DNA from: Longimicrobiales bacterium
GTDB taxonomy: Bacteria > Gemmatimonadota > Gemmatimonadetes > Longimicrobiales > RSA9
NCBI GenBank assembly: GCA_035461765.1
Contig: DATHUY010000024.1
Coordinates: 1-64,000 of the forward strand
Direction: 5' to 3'
DNA: 64,000 nt
Shown: piece after piece, positions 32,509-42,435 of the stretch
Layout of the letters: every line of letters begins with the position of its first letter
How positions within the stretch are numbered: position 1 is the stretch's first letter
Notes under the pieces: generated by a model
What the model was told of the DNA's origin: nothing
The model's database searches: none
Seen by the model: only the letters and a program-made list of their open reading frames with translations
Position numbers and translations under genes: made by a program

Positions 32509-34119
32509 ATGACCGATAAATCTGAAGTCCAGACTACGAACATGGTCCGGCGTGGCCGGAAACCGGAGCGGGGACCGCGCTCGTGGACCCGCTGGGCCAT
32601 CGCCGCCGGTCTGATCGCGTATACCCTCCGGCTCGTCGGCGTGCCGGTCGCGGACCTGGACATGTTCCACGAGATGGCTCTCATCCGTGAAGCCCTGGCG
32701 GAAGGACGTATTCCGACGGAAGACGTCTACGCGTACACGCCGACGGTCAACCCGGTGGTACATCACGAATGGGCGACCGGCGCCGTACTCTACCTGATCG
32801 CCGTGGGCGCGGGCCTGGGCGGGGCGGGCGTGATGGCGTTGAGGTTTGTGCTGATGGCGGGCATCGGAGTGTGCGGCTACTGGTGTGCACGACTCCGAGG
32901 TGCTCCGCCCGTGGTGCTCGCCGTACTGGCGCCGGTCGGGATCGCGCTCGCCTCGGTGGGGATGTCACCGGTAAGAGCGCAGCTTTTCACTTTCCTTTTT
33001 GTCGGAGTTCTCCTCGTCCTCTTCGAGCTCGACCGCCGGGGCCGCGTGTGGTGGCTGGCGCTATGGCTGCCCCTGTATGTCGTGTGGCTCAACCTGCATG
33101 GCGGCTTCGTGGTGGGGGCGGGGCTCTTTGGCCTGTATACGCTGGAGAAATTCGGCCGGGTGCTGGCAGAAACACGCAGTGTTCGTAACGCTGCCCTGCG
33201 GACCCGGCATCTCCTCGGAGCGGGTGTCGCCATGGCGTTTCTGCCACTGGTGAATCCGTATGGCCTGGCCTACCTCCCCTACCTGTGGAACGCACTGCTC
33301 CTCGACCGTCCTATGGTCATTGAATGGGCGCCCATCTGGCATCCGACCATGCGACTGGAAGGCGTGCTGGTCTATGCGCTCTCCTTATTGTTCCTCGTCT
33401 ACGCCATTGTACGGATGGGGAAGCCGGCGCAGATGCCGGGGCTCCTGTTGGTCATCGCGACGGCGCTTCTCGCAGCCGAGACCCGGCGGCTGTTTCCCGT
33501 TTATGCCATCGTGTGGTTCAGTTACCTACCCGGGTACCTCGCACACACGGAACTCCGCTACATGCTCGATCGAGCCTGGCGCAGGCACGCGGCACCGATC
33601 GCCGGTGTCGTCCTCCTGTGCAGCGTTGTCCTGATCGCGGATTCAATCAGCAAGCGATTCTGGCATCTGCGTGTTCCGACCGTCGGTGCGGAAGGAGAGC
33701 TGCACTATCCGGTGGGCGCGGTTGATTACCTGTCGGCCCACGGATTCTCCGGCAACCTGATGACACCGTTCGATGCAGGCTCGTACGTATTATGGAACCT
33801 TTACCCCGCCGTGAAGGTCGGCATGGACAGTCGTTATGAAGTAGCGTACAGGGCCGAGACCGTGGAGGAGCATGTGCGGATCTACGACGGTGCGCCGGAC
33901 TGGGAGGCGTTGCTCGACAGCTACGCAACGGACGCCGTGCTGGTGCCGGAAAACAGCCCCCTGGATTCGCTGATCTCGGTCAGCGACGGTTCCCGACCGC
34001 CACGCTGGCAGCGCGTTTACAGCGACGATGCCTACGCAATCTATGCGCGTGCAGACGTGGCTCGACGTCTGCCGGTATCCGACCGCACGGGAGAACAGAT
34101 CATGGGCCGATTCCCCTGA
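32509..34119 (+). CDS. Polytopic membrane protein, GT-C glycosyltransferase-like
   Basis: The 536-residue protein has about 10-12 transmembrane helices and an early acidic loop (ADLDMFHEMALIREALAEG) in the position of the Asp-containing loop of GT-C glycosyltransferases, followed by a soluble C-terminal part from about residue 410. GT-C enzymes transfer sugars from lipid-linked donors to proteins, lipids or glycans outside the membrane. Homology to a named family is weak and the function is inferred. No Shine-Dalgarno sequence precedes ATG 32509. It is convergent with the Tad-locus ATPase. Confidence 0.5.
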   Translation: MTDKSEVQTTNMVRRGRKPERGPRSWTRWAIAAGLIAYTLRLVGVPVADLDMFHEMALIREALAEGRIPTEDVYAYTPTVNPVVHHEWATGAVLYLIAVGAGLGGAGVMALRFVLMAGIGVCGYWCARLRGAPPVVLAVLAPVGIALASVGMSPVRAQLFTFLFVGVLLVLFELDRRGRVWWLALWLPLYVVWLNLHGGFVVGAGLFGLYTLEKFGRVLAETRSVRNAALRTRHLLGAGVAMAFLPLVNPYGLAYLPYLWNALLLDRPMVIEWAPIWHPTMRLEGVLVYALSLLFLVYAIVRMGKPAQMPGLLLVIATALLAAETRRLFPVYAIVWFSYLPGYLAHTELRYMLDRAWRRHAAPIAGVVLLCSVVLIADSISKRFWHLRVPTVGAEGELHYPVGAVDYLSAHGFSGNLMTPFDAGSYVLWNLYPAVKVGMDSRYEVAYRAETVEEHVRIYDGAPDWEALLDSYATDAVLVPENSPLDSLISVSDGSRPPRWQRVYSDDAYAIYARADVARRLPVSDRTGEQIMGRFP

Positions 34120-34159
34120 GCCGAACTGGCAGCACGTGCGCCAGCCCTGGCACAGCGTG

Positions 34160-35542
34160 TCATCTCGTGGCAGTATGCGCCGTCGTCGTACCAATAGCGT
34201 TCAGAAAATAGGACTCACACGCGCGGTCGATCAGTTCTGGTGTGAGGGCGGGCGCGACTCCGAGGTACCTGGCCACATCGGTCACGTGGTCCACAATGTC
34301 CCGCGGATGGCAGGCGCGGGGCTCGATGTCGGACTGTTCGTAGAAGCGCGAGTAGATGTACCTCACCGCGTCGGAGTCGAACGGGACATTTCGGCTTGCA
34401 CAGGCGCGCCGGAAGATCTCCTCGTATTGCTCACGCGACGGGCCGTCGACAAAGATCTTGTAACGGATCCTCCGCAGGAACGCTTCCTCGACCAGTTGCG
34501 ATGGGTCCAGGTTTGTCGCGAAAATGAGCAGGCAGTCGAACGGCACCGGGAAACGGGTGCCGGTGTGCAGCGCCAGCAGGTCTCGCCGCTGTTCGAGTGG
34601 CACCATCCAGCGATTGAGCAGCTCGCGGGAAGGGACGCGCTGGCGGCCGAAATCGTCCAGGATCAACACGCCGCCGTTCGCCTTCACCTGAACGGGCGCC
34701 TGATAGAGCCTGGAGGTGGAGTCGAAATTCATCTCCAGCTGGTCGAGCGTCAGCTCACCGCCGGTGGCAACCACCGGCCGGCGAACCCTCATGAACCGCT
34801 CGTCGAATGCAGCAGCGCTTCGCCAGATCGACGATGAGGGATCGTCGGTCTCCTCCTCGTCGGGTTCGATGTGGGACGCGGGGTCGTAGATCATCATGAT
34901 CTGACCCTCCACCAGAACCGCATGTGGGACGTAGATGGGCTCGCCGAGCAGGGCTGCGATCGTGGACGCAATCAGCGACTTTCCGTTACCTGCCGCTCCA
35001 TGCAGGAACAGTGAGCGCGCGGAATTGATGGCCGGCCCGAGACGATCGAGGAATGCGCTGGAGAGAACCAGCGGACTGAAGCCGTCCCGGATCCGCTGCT
35101 GGCTGAGATGCACCTCATGCACACTCTGCAGGGCGACCATGGCCCTGTAGTGCTCGAGCGTGATCGGTGCCGGGCCGACGTAACGCGAGGTGGCGAGCTC
35201 CATCACGGCGCGCTGCTCGCCCGCAGTCGTCAGCTCGAAGACGTAGTTCGCGCGCGATACGGTACCTCCGCCACGCACCTCCACCCAGTGCCGCTGTACC
35301 AGCTCCAGCAGCAGGTCTTCCACAATGATGAACGGGAGACGAATGACCTCAGCGAGTTCCGCACCGGTTGCGGCGCCTCGGACCTGCAGCGCCTTCAGCA
35401 GCAGGTCTTCGACGAAGCCCGCAGTCAGTCCGGTCGCCGCAAGGGAGTCCGGAATTGGCGGGGGGATCTCACCCGGGTGCGGCGGAAAGTGCAGGGGATC
35501 GTCGGCCGCGACCGGACCTGACGCCACCTCGGAAATGTCCAT
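34160..35542 (-). CDS. Winged-helix AAA ATPase at the end of the Tad locus
   Basis: The 460-residue protein has an N-terminal helical/winged-helix region (about 35-125; FVEDLLLKALQVRGAA) and a MoxR/CbbQ-like AAA domain. Walker A is GAAGNGKS (182-189), Walker B VLILDDF (292-298), sensor FATN (341-344), and a late Arg pair (357-360) is a likely finger. It shares only a short gap with the tadG gene upstream and is probably last in the Tad operon. It is not the secretion ATPase TadA and has no standard Tad name. It may remodel or regulate the pilus system. Confidence 0.72.
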   Translation of the reverse strand: MDISEVASGPVAADDPLHFPPHPGEIPPPIPDSLAATGLTAGFVEDLLLKALQVRGAATGAELAEVIRLPFIIVEDLLLELVQRHWVEVRGGGTVSRANYVFELTTAGEQRAVMELATSRYVGPAPITLEHYRAMVALQSVHEVHLSQQRIRDGFSPLVLSSAFLDRLGPAINSARSLFLHGAAGNGKSLIASTIAALLGEPIYVPHAVLVEGQIMMIYDPASHIEPDEEETDDPSSSIWRSAAAFDERFMRVRRPVVATGGELTLDQLEMNFDSTSRLYQAPVQVKANGGVLILDDFGRQRVPSRELLNRWMVPLEQRRDLLALHTGTRFPVPFDCLLIFATNLDPSQLVEEAFLRRIRYKIFVDGPSREQYEEIFRRACASRNVPFDSDAVRYIYSRFYEQSDIEPRACHPRDIVDHVTDVARYLGVAPALTPELIDRACESYFLNAIGTTTAHTATR

Positions 35543-35615
35543 CGCGTCCCCCGAAATCGATTTCTCCGCACCAGTCCGCTGCGGCCGAATCGGCGAGCCA
35601 GCGCCAGCGGCGATG

Positions 35616-36647
35616 CTACTGCACCAAGCGGATGCCCCAGCTGGTGGGACTGCAGTTCGGAGGCGTACATGGGCCGCCTACCGGCTTGTTCGGCAGAATG
35701 ATACCGTACTGGAGAAGGTCGTTGCCCTGCTGGACATTGACGTGGCGGTTCATGAACACGGTCAGGAATCCGGTTACGACGAACTCGGTGTTGCCGACAT
35801 TCGCATTCGGATCGTACGTCACGAGGTTGATCACGCGCGAGCTCGTCTGCCAGTCAGCACGGTTGAACCCGCTGTAGCCGAGATGGCCGTAGAGGGCCGG
35901 GTCCCACTCCAGCGTGGTGTCGAGGCTGCGGAGGTACGTCAGCCCCTGATCGACCTGGCCCGCCATCGATGCGGTGCCGCTCTGCAGCTCCAGCGTGTCC
36001 CCCACCGATACTACCGATGTATTGCACAGCTGGGACTCGATGGACGTGCGGACGTTGGGCACGACGAGGTGCTTGACCAGCGGGTACATGCCGTCGGCCG
36101 ACTTCTGCCAGATGAGCACCTCGGTATAGATGGAGTTCTGCGTGAACGGTGCCTGATCCGGCACCCCGAACGGCTTGAGGCAGCTGGCGGAGCTCCCCTG
36201 GAACACCAGCGCGTGCGCCTCCGCCGCCACCTGTAGCGAATTGACGCCGAAAATGCCCGCGAACAGCGGGGCGATGCTCCCGCGCGTGATCGTCGCCGCA
36301 ATGCGATGGTCGTTCTGAGAAAACTGCAACCCAAGCTCGGCCGTGCTGATCGGTCCGCCCAGCACGCTGTTCCGCGTCGCTATATCCTGCGCTCGCGCGA
36401 TCGCAGAATCCTGCTTGAGGGTCTGCGAGGACTGTCGAAACTCCAGCAGCGCGCTCGCACCTGCCAGCGCGGCTCCATCTGCCGCCCGCTGTGCCTGGGC
36501 GCGGGAGTCCAGCAGCATGCCGATGTCGATCGCGATCGCAGCGCAGCCCACCAGCATGACGATGCACACGGCTACGATAGGAACGACGGCGCCCGCCCGG
36601 TTCCTGAGCAGGTTTCGTCCCGACGGGACCTTCACCCGGCCGATCAT
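35616..36647 (-). CDS. tadG: TadG-like pilus assembly protein
   Basis: The 343-residue protein has an N-terminal transmembrane helix with the TadG signature GAVVPIVAVCIVMLVGCAAIAIDIG and the following QAQRAADGAALAGA region, then a periplasmic Ser/Thr-rich body. Tad-family minor pilins of this kind support Flp pilus assembly. It is preceded by tadE with one base between, so they are translationally linked. Cysteines near the middle (SCLKPFG, SQLCNTS) may form a disulfide. Confidence 0.88.
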   Translation of the reverse strand: MIGRVKVPSGRNLLRNRAGAVVPIVAVCIVMLVGCAAIAIDIGMLLDSRAQAQRAADGAALAGASALLEFRQSSQTLKQDSAIARAQDIATRNSVLGGPISTAELGLQFSQNDHRIAATITRGSIAPLFAGIFGVNSLQVAAEAHALVFQGSSASCLKPFGVPDQAPFTQNSIYTEVLIWQKSADGMYPLVKHLVVPNVRTSIESQLCNTSVVSVGDTLELQSGTASMAGQVDQGLTYLRSLDTTLEWDPALYGHLGYSGFNRADWQTSSRVINLVTYDPNANVGNTEFVVTGFLTVFMNRHVNVQQGNDLLQYGIILPNKPVGGPCTPPNCSPTSWGIRLVQ

Positions 36648-36648
36648 G

Positions 36649-37086
36649 CTATTCGTTCCTCATCACGGAGGACGTGCTCATCGTAATCGGTGTGTTCAGC
36701 ACCAGTCCGACCAGCGGCGTGTACACGTACTGCAGCGCGATCGTCGCCGTCTGACCGCTCCCCACCCCGGTCGGCGTGAACGTCAGCTGCGTGGTGTCCA
36801 GCGCCGCAGCGCTGGCCGTGCGATACACCACCCGGCGCACGGAATCCTGGAGGGCCTGAGCCGGCTTGACCATCGCGTTGTTGACCACCGCAATGCGAGC
36901 CCCTTCCCGCGCGGCATCCGTGAGGGTCTGCTTGGTATTCCAGATGCGCGCAAACTCGATGATTCCGAAGAGAATCACGATGAGTATGGGCATAACAAGC
37001 GCAAACTCGACCGCGGCGGCACCGCGATCGTCAGCCCAGCGCATGCGGCCCTGCCTGCGACGAACGAGTGGGATTTTCTGACTCAT
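36649..37086 (-). CDS. tadE: TadE-like minor pilin
   Basis: The 145-residue product has a short cytoplasmic N-terminus, then GAAAVEFALVMPILIVILFGIIEFARIW, the TadE family transmembrane signature, and a periplasmic tail. The conserved Glu of the VEF group is needed in prepilin-like processing. GAGGA 8 bases before ATG 37086 sets the start. Longer upstream readings lack this signal. It is the first of the tadE-tadG pair, downstream of the repeat protein. Confidence 0.88.
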   Translation of the reverse strand: MSQKIPLVRRRQGRMRWADDRGAAAVEFALVMPILIVILFGIIEFARIWNTKQTLTDAAREGARIAVVNNAMVKPAQALQDSVRRVVYRTASAAALDTTQLTFTPTGVGSGQTATIALQYVYTPLVGLVLNTPITMSTSSVMRNE

Positions 37087-37108
37087 TGACCATTTCCTCG
37101 ATCTACCA

Positions 37109-37801
37109 TCACCCGGAAGAAGGTGGAGACTCGATCGGAGCATCCACCGAATCCGCCGGCGCAGCTGCGGGTGTCGATCCTTCGCCACCTTCACCCGCGC
37201 GCTCGAACACCGTGAGTCCCGCGCCGCCTCGTGTGTCGATACCGAGGCCCACCCGCGTCTCGCCGTTCCCATCGGCAAAGACGAGAGTGGACGACTCGTC
37301 GGGCATGAGGCCGAAGACTGCGCGAGTGCGTCCGAATCGGTCCGCGAACACGAGGTTCGCTGTCTGGTCGGGGAGAAAACCCAGTACGACCCGGGATCGC
37401 CCTTCGGAATCTGCAAAACTGAGGCCCGGCGAGCCATCAGCCAGCAGTGTCATGCGTAATCTCTCGTGCCCGGCGCGATCTTTCAGTACGAGTCGGGACC
37501 CCCCCTCGGCCGTGGGGCCGAGGCTGCCACGGACGTTTCCGTCGGAGTCATGCATCACGAACTGATGCGCGTTCACCACATTCGCGACACGCATCTCCGG
37601 TGTCAGCGCATAGATGAGGGAGCCGGCAGCCATCGTGAGAGCGGCGGCGACGGCGAGCGTGAGAATGGAGCTGCGCCGGGACAGCCGCCGATTGTCGCGC
37701 TCGAGGTCGTCTACCCGGCGGCCCAGCACGGCCTCGACCTCCCGCACGAGCGTAGCCGGGTCGGTCCTCTTATCGGAGCTATCCAGATCGTTTTCGCTCA
37801 T
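37109..37801 (-). CDS. Single-pass membrane protein with tandem beta-like repeats, unknown function
   Basis: The 230-residue protein has a charged N-terminal coiled-coil-like segment (to about residue 45), one transmembrane helix (~47-68) and then at least four ~24-residue repeats such as LSFADSEGRSRVVLGFLPD, LVFADRFGRTRAVFGLMPD and LVFADGNGETRVGLGI, ending in an acidic tail. The repeat (hydrophobic-F-A-D-x-x-G-x-x-R-x-x-G) suggests a small beta-solenoid outside the membrane. It lies between tadC and tadE on the same strand. It does not correspond to a standard Tad component. It could cap or tether the pilus machine. Confidence 0.6.
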   Translation of the reverse strand: MSENDLDSSDKRTDPATLVREVEAVLGRRVDDLERDNRRLSRRSSILTLAVAAALTMAAGSLIYALTPEMRVANVVNAHQFVMHDSDGNVRGSLGPTAEGGSRLVLKDRAGHERLRMTLLADGSPGLSFADSEGRSRVVLGFLPDQTANLVFADRFGRTRAVFGLMPDESSTLVFADGNGETRVGLGIDTRGGAGLTVFERAGEGGEGSTPAAAPADSVDAPIESPPSSG

Positions 37802-37841
37802 TGAGCACTCTTCAGCAATGCGATGGCTGTGACGGACGCGT

Positions 37842-38765
37842 TCATACGCCCTTCACCATGACGTTGTAGATGTTGATGGCGGCGGGTCCGATGATCACGA
37901 TGAACAGCGCCGGGAAGATGCATACGAGCAGCGGGAACAGGATCTTGACGGTGGTTTTCGCGGCGGCCTCCTCGGCCCGCTGGCGGCGCTTGACCCGCAT
38001 GGTGTCGGAGTGCACGCGCAGCGCCTGGCCGACCGACGTTCCGAACCTGTCCGTCTGAATGAGCATGGAGGCCAGAGAGCGCAGATCATCGACGCCGGTA
38101 CGCTCACCCAGGCCGCGCAGCGCGTCCTCGCGCGACTTGCCCGCCCGGATCTCCAGGTTCACGAGCGTCAGCTCCTCCGCCATCGCGGGACTTACGTGAC
38201 GCGCTTCCTGCGCCACACGGACCATCGCCTGATTGAGGCCCAGCCCGGCCTCCACGGCTGTGACCAGCAGATCGAGCGAGTCCGGCAGCGCGCGTCGCAG
38301 TTCCGACTGCCGCTTCCTGATCCTGCCATCCACGTAGAACGAAGGTATGAGCCAGCCGAAGACCCCGGCTGCCATCGCCAGCACGAGACCCAGATTGCCG
38401 GCGAACGGGACGAGGCCGAGCGCCGCCACGAACAGCGCCAGCGGCAACGCTATGCGTATGCCGAGGAATACCGCGGGCGCAGAGGGGCTCTGATAGCCCG
38501 CCTGGGTGAGCCGGGTGCGCGCTTGTCGCTGATGGGTCTCATCGTTCTTCGCGCGCTCCCCAAGCACCTTGAGCACTTCTTCCCACCGCTGCCGGCTGGA
38601 CTGCCGCCTGCGCCGCTGGGCTGCGCCGAAGCCACTGCTGCCGACCGACTCCAGTTCCTCCAGGCGGCGGCCCACACTGGCGGGGCGGGCTGGTATGGCC
38701 TGCGCCACGGCCAGCACCAGCAGTCCCACTGTTGCCGCGATGAGTGCCGCAATTACGTAAGGCAT
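37842..38765 (-). CDS. tadC: TadC-like inner-membrane platform protein
   Basis: The 307-residue protein has two GspF/T2SSF-type transmembrane cores, with the domain motif GLNQAMVRVAQEA around residues 170-190. TadB and TadC together form the inner-membrane platform that the TadA ATPase works on. GGAG 6 bases upstream supports ATG 38765. It is followed by a gap of 40 bases and the repeat protein gene. Confidence 0.88.
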   Translation of the reverse strand: MPYVIAALIAATVGLLVLAVAQAIPARPASVGRRLEELESVGSSGFGAAQRRRRQSSRQRWEEVLKVLGERAKNDETHQRQARTRLTQAGYQSPSAPAVFLGIRIALPLALFVAALGLVPFAGNLGLVLAMAAGVFGWLIPSFYVDGRIRKRQSELRRALPDSLDLLVTAVEAGLGLNQAMVRVAQEARHVSPAMAEELTLVNLEIRAGKSREDALRGLGERTGVDDLRSLASMLIQTDRFGTSVGQALRVHSDTMRVKRRQRAEEAAAKTTVKILFPLLVCIFPALFIVIIGPAAINIYNVMVKGV

Positions 38766-38789
38766 GGCATGCTCCCTGGACCTAGGTCC

Positions 38790-39779
38790 CTAGAACTCGA
38801 TCTTGGTCAGCTTGTTCATCCACAGGTAACCGACCACCTGTGCGACGAGAGCGCCGTAGAGCATCATGCGGCCAGCCTCAGTCTCCCAGAGCGGTCTCAG
38901 ATACTCGCGATTCGTCATATAGACGAAGGCCGCAATGAGAACCGGCATGGCCGTGAGCACGTACACGCTATAGCGCCCCTCGGCCGTGAGGACCTTCACC
39001 TGCCGCTGAAGCGTAAAGCGCTGACGGATGATGTCGGAGAGATTATCCAGGATCTCCGTCAGATTACCGCCGACCTCGCGCTGGATCAGTACCGCGGTCA
39101 CGAAGATGCGGACGTCTGCGCTGGGCACCCGGTCAGCCAGCGCCGCCAGCGACTCACTGAACGGTATGCCGAATCGCTGCTCCTCGAAGACGGCCCTGAA
39201 CTCACCCGCCACCGGCTCATCCACCTCGTCAGCGACCATCTTGAGCGCCGCCGACAGCGGGTGGCCGGCGCGGATGGCGCGGCCCAGAAGGTCGACCGCA
39301 CCGGGGAACTGCTCCTCGAAACGGGCCATGCGCCTGGATCGGCGTCGCGACACGTACATGAACGGCAGGGCAGCGCCGAACGCCGCTGCTATGAGAGCGA
39401 ACACCAGGTTGGCGGTCATTCCGAAGACCGCGACACCGGCGGCAAAGCCGGCGCCCGCCGCGAACGCCAGGTAGCTGCTGACCGACCACTCCAGCGCGGC
39501 CTGCTGCAGCAGGTGCTGCACATCGCGCAGATGCGGCACCCGGCCGGTAAGCGCCTCCACCCATGCCGCGTCGGCCAGCTGCGTGCCCCGCAGAATCGCA
39601 CCCGCGCCGGGGGACAGCGTTTCGAGCGCTTCCGTATTCAGGCGCTCGAGCTGCGTGGTGACCCCGCGCTCCCGGCGCCGCCGCACGAACCATTCGATGA
39701 AAACGGCGACCGCGGTCGTCACCAGCGCTACGCTGATGAATACCAGCGCCGCAGCGATCCATGCGCCGCCGGTCTGCAT
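38790..39779 (-). CDS. tadB: TadB-like inner-membrane platform protein
   Basis: The 329-residue protein has an N-terminal transmembrane helix, a cytoplasmic T2SSF domain (ILDNLSDIIRQRFTLQRQVKVLTAEGRYS near residues 240-270) and C-terminal helices. It is the partner of TadC. The ATG at 39779 overlaps the TGA of tadA by one base (TGATG), which implies translational coupling. GTG 39782 is an alternative start. Confidence 0.88.
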   Translation of the reverse strand: MQTGGAWIAAALVFISVALVTTAVAVFIEWFVRRRRERGVTTQLERLNTEALETLSPGAGAILRGTQLADAAWVEALTGRVPHLRDVQHLLQQAALEWSVSSYLAFAAGAGFAAGVAVFGMTANLVFALIAAAFGAALPFMYVSRRRSRRMARFEEQFPGAVDLLGRAIRAGHPLSAALKMVADEVDEPVAGEFRAVFEEQRFGIPFSESLAALADRVPSADVRIFVTAVLIQREVGGNLTEILDNLSDIIRQRFTLQRQVKVLTAEGRYSVYVLTAMPVLIAAFVYMTNREYLRPLWETEAGRMMLYGALVAQVVGYLWMNKLTKIEF

Positions 39780-41179
39780 CACCAGGACCCTCCTCCCGAG
39801 ACTACATCGGAGAACATGGAGGCGGGCAGACTGATACCGTACTCGCGCAGGCGATCCGCGAAACGCGGACGGATCCCGGTGGACTTGAACCGGCCGACCA
39901 CCTGACCCTCGTCCGTGGTTCCCTGGCGCTCATATACGAAGATGTCCTGCATGGTGACAGTATCACCCTCCATGCCGACGATCTCGGAGATGTTCATCAC
40001 CTTGCGCCGGCCATCCGTCAGCCTGCTCACCTGGATGACCACATCGATGGCGCTGGCCACCTGCTGGCGCATGGCGCGCTCCGGCAGGTTCAGGCCCGCC
40101 ATCGAGATCATGGTCTCGAGCCGTGCGAGTGCATCCCGCGGCGAGTTCGCGTGCAGCGTGGTGAGTGATCCGTCGTGCCCGGTGTTCATCGCCTGAAGCA
40201 TGTCCACCGCCTCCGAGCCGCGCACCTCACCCACCACGATCCGGTCCGGTCGCATACGCAGGGCATTGATCAGAAGCAGCCGCTGCGTCACCTCGCCCTC
40301 GCCCTCCACGTTCGACGGTCGCGTCTCGAGCCGGATCACGTGTGGCTGGCGCAGCTGAAGCTCGGCCGAGTCCTCGATCGTGAGGATCCGTTCATCGTGC
40401 GGCAGATATGACGACAACACGTTCAGAAGCGTCGTCTTCCCTGCACCGGTGCCGCCTGAGATCAGGACGTTGAGCCGGGCCCGCACAATGCCGGACAGCA
40501 ACTCGAGCATCGCGGGTGTCAGCGAGTCGTATCGGAGCAGGTCCTCGCCTGCCAGCGCATCCCGCTTGAACTTGCGGATCGACAGGTGGGGACCGTCGAT
40601 GGCGAGCGGCGGAATGATGGCATTGACACGCGACCCGTCGGGCAGTCGGGCGTCCACCATGGGCTGCGATTCGTCGATACGTCGGCCGACCGCCGAGACG
40701 ATGCGGTCGATGATCTGCAGCAGATGCTTGTCGTCCTTGAAGCGCACTTCGGTCGGGTGCAGCTTGCCTTCGCGCTCGACCATCACCTGCTTGTGCGTGT
40801 TCACCAGGATATCCGAGATATCCGGGTCCTTCAACAGTGGCTCGAGCGGCCCGAACCCGAAGATCTCGTCGAGGATCTGAGTGCTGAGCTCCTCGCGCTC
40901 CTCGAAGTTGAGCGGTACGGTCTCGCGCGCCAGCAGCTCGTGCAGGACCTTGCGCACCTCACTCAGAACGTGGGTACGATCCAGTGTGTCGAGCTGCGAC
41001 AGGTTCAGCCGCTCCAGCAGCTTGCGGTGCACCCGGCCCTTGATCTCCTGCACGGCCGAGGAAGTGCCATAGTTCTCGGAACCGTCCCCCTTGGCTGGTG
41101 TGCGCGCAGCCGGTGAGACAGGCTTTTCGACTGGCTCCACCGTCATCCATGCCGGCCTGCCGTTCGTTTCCGTGGGCAT
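39779..41179 (-). CDS. tadA: TadA/CpaF-type pilus assembly ATPase
   Basis: The 466-residue secretion ATPase has an N-terminal region to about residue 110, then the GspE-type core with Walker [10 protein letters not shown], Asp boxes, Walker B IVVGEVRG and TTLHANSP (His box). It hexamerises and drives Flp pilus assembly. AGGAG five bases before ATG 41179 supports the start. It is preceded by tadZ (8-base gap) and followed by tadB. Confidence 0.93.
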   Translation of the reverse strand: MPTETNGRPAWMTVEPVEKPVSPAARTPAKGDGSENYGTSSAVQEIKGRVHRKLLERLNLSQLDTLDRTHVLSEVRKVLHELLARETVPLNFEEREELSTQILDEIFGFGPLEPLLKDPDISDILVNTHKQVMVEREGKLHPTEVRFKDDKHLLQIIDRIVSAVGRRIDESQPMVDARLPDGSRVNAIIPPLAIDGPHLSIRKFKRDALAGEDLLRYDSLTPAMLELLSGIVRARLNVLISGGTGAGKTTLLNVLSSYLPHDERILTIEDSAELQLRQPHVIRLETRPSNVEGEGEVTQRLLLINALRMRPDRIVVGEVRGSEAVDMLQAMNTGHDGSLTTLHANSPRDALARLETMISMAGLNLPERAMRQQVASAIDVVIQVSRLTDGRRKVMNISEIVGMEGDTVTMQDIFVYERQGTTDEGQVVGRFKSTGIRPRFADRLREYGISLPASMFSDVVSGGGSW

Positions 41180-41187
41180 GATTTCTC

Positions 41188-42417
41188 CTAGCTCGTGCTG
41201 TTACGGAAGAGACCGCGCAGACCGCTGCGCTTCTTGCCGGCCAGCGGCTTGAGGCCGGCGATTTCAGCGCCTAGCGCACGCAAATCGTTCTTGACCGCGG
41301 AGTTGCGGTTGTCTGACATCAGCGGCTTACCGGCGTTGATCGAGTTGATCACGGCCTCGTAGTCGTTGGACAGTTTCCAGTGCACGTTCAGACCGAGCGT
41401 ACGATGAACCTCTTCGAGCGAGATGACGTTGTCGGGGTGATATCGGTTCACGACCAGGCGCACCCGGTCCTTCAGCTGTGCGCCGGTGATACGCTCGAGC
41501 AGCGGCAATGACCGCTTGATGTTGCGCAGTGACGGCAGATCGACCGCCGTCACTATGTAGATGGCGTCCGACTGTTCGAACGCCGCCGTGGCGGCCGGTG
41601 AGAACGAGCGCGGCGTGTCCACCACGACGTAGTCGTAATTGTGTTTCAGAAACTTCAGGATCTGCCGGATCTGATCGCCGCTGACCGCTTCCACCTTTTC
41701 CGGATGGAACGGCGCCGACAGCAGGTGGACACCCGACTCGTGTCGCTCGATATACGAGGCCAGCAGCTCGGCATCCAGTCGGTGAAAGTTGTGCACCAGG
41801 TCGACGAAGTTGAACCGGGGCTGCACGCCCAGGAACAGCGCGATCTCGCCCAGCTCCAGATCCAGATCGAGCAGCAGGACGCGCTTGTCTGTCAGCTGGT
41901 GCAGGTGAATGGCCAGGTTCGCGGCCACCGTCGAGGAGCCGGATCCCCCTTTTGCGCTGAAGAAGGCCAGCAGCTTGCCGGGTTCGTGAACCACGCCGCC
42001 CGCAGCGCCGAGCTTCCGCTCCATGCGCTCCAGTGCGCCGGAGAGTGACTCCTGCGTCAGCGGCTTCGTCAGATACTCCGATACGCCAGCCTGCATGGCG
42101 TTCATGAGCAGCTCCGGCGAGGGCGCCGGGCCGGCGGCCACGAAGCGCAGATCCGGATGCGAATCGGCCAGGAACTGCACCAGCTTCACCCCGAGTACGG
42201 GATCCGCTTCCAGGTCCACGAATACGATCACCGGCCGGGCCTCTCGCAGCTGCTTGAGCTGCTGATCGGCGATAGCCGTGAACGGTACCGTGATTTCCGC
42301 TGCAACCGTGATCGGCTGGCGCGACGCGGTAAGCGCGCGCTTCAGCGCTTCGCGGAATGCCGCATCCGTCGAGATCACGACGCTGGGGATGTTCACGGCG
42401 ATCATGGCTTCAGCCAT
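41188..42417 (-). CDS. tadZ: TadZ/CpaE-type localisation ATPase
   Basis: The 409-residue protein has a receiver-like N-terminal domain (about 10-125; no functional phosphorylation motif is obvious) and a MinD/ParA-like C-terminal domain with a deviant Walker A ([11 protein letters not shown]) and VVDTPRSFS. It places the Tad apparatus at a cell pole or site. It is between the secretin and tadA genes. Confidence 0.88.
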   Translation of the reverse strand: MAEAMIAVNIPSVVISTDAAFREALKRALTASRQPITVAAEITVPFTAIADQQLKQLREARPVIVFVDLEADPVLGVKLVQFLADSHPDLRFVAAGPAPSPELLMNAMQAGVSEYLTKPLTQESLSGALERMERKLGAAGGVVHEPGKLLAFFSAKGGSGSSTVAANLAIHLHQLTDKRVLLLDLDLELGEIALFLGVQPRFNFVDLVHNFHRLDAELLASYIERHESGVHLLSAPFHPEKVEAVSGDQIRQILKFLKHNYDYVVVDTPRSFSPAATAAFEQSDAIYIVTAVDLPSLRNIKRSLPLLERITGAQLKDRVRLVVNRYHPDNVISLEEVHRTLGLNVHWKLSNDYEAVINSINAGKPLMSDNRNSAVKNDLRALGAEIAGLKPLAGKKRSGLRGLFRNSTS

Positions 42418-42435
42418 CGTTCTTCTGCCTCGAGC

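Noticed and set aside
38010-39905. 631-codon frame on the plus strand over tadB/tadC
   Set aside because: Antisense shadow; the Tad proteins on the minus strand have diagnostic domains.
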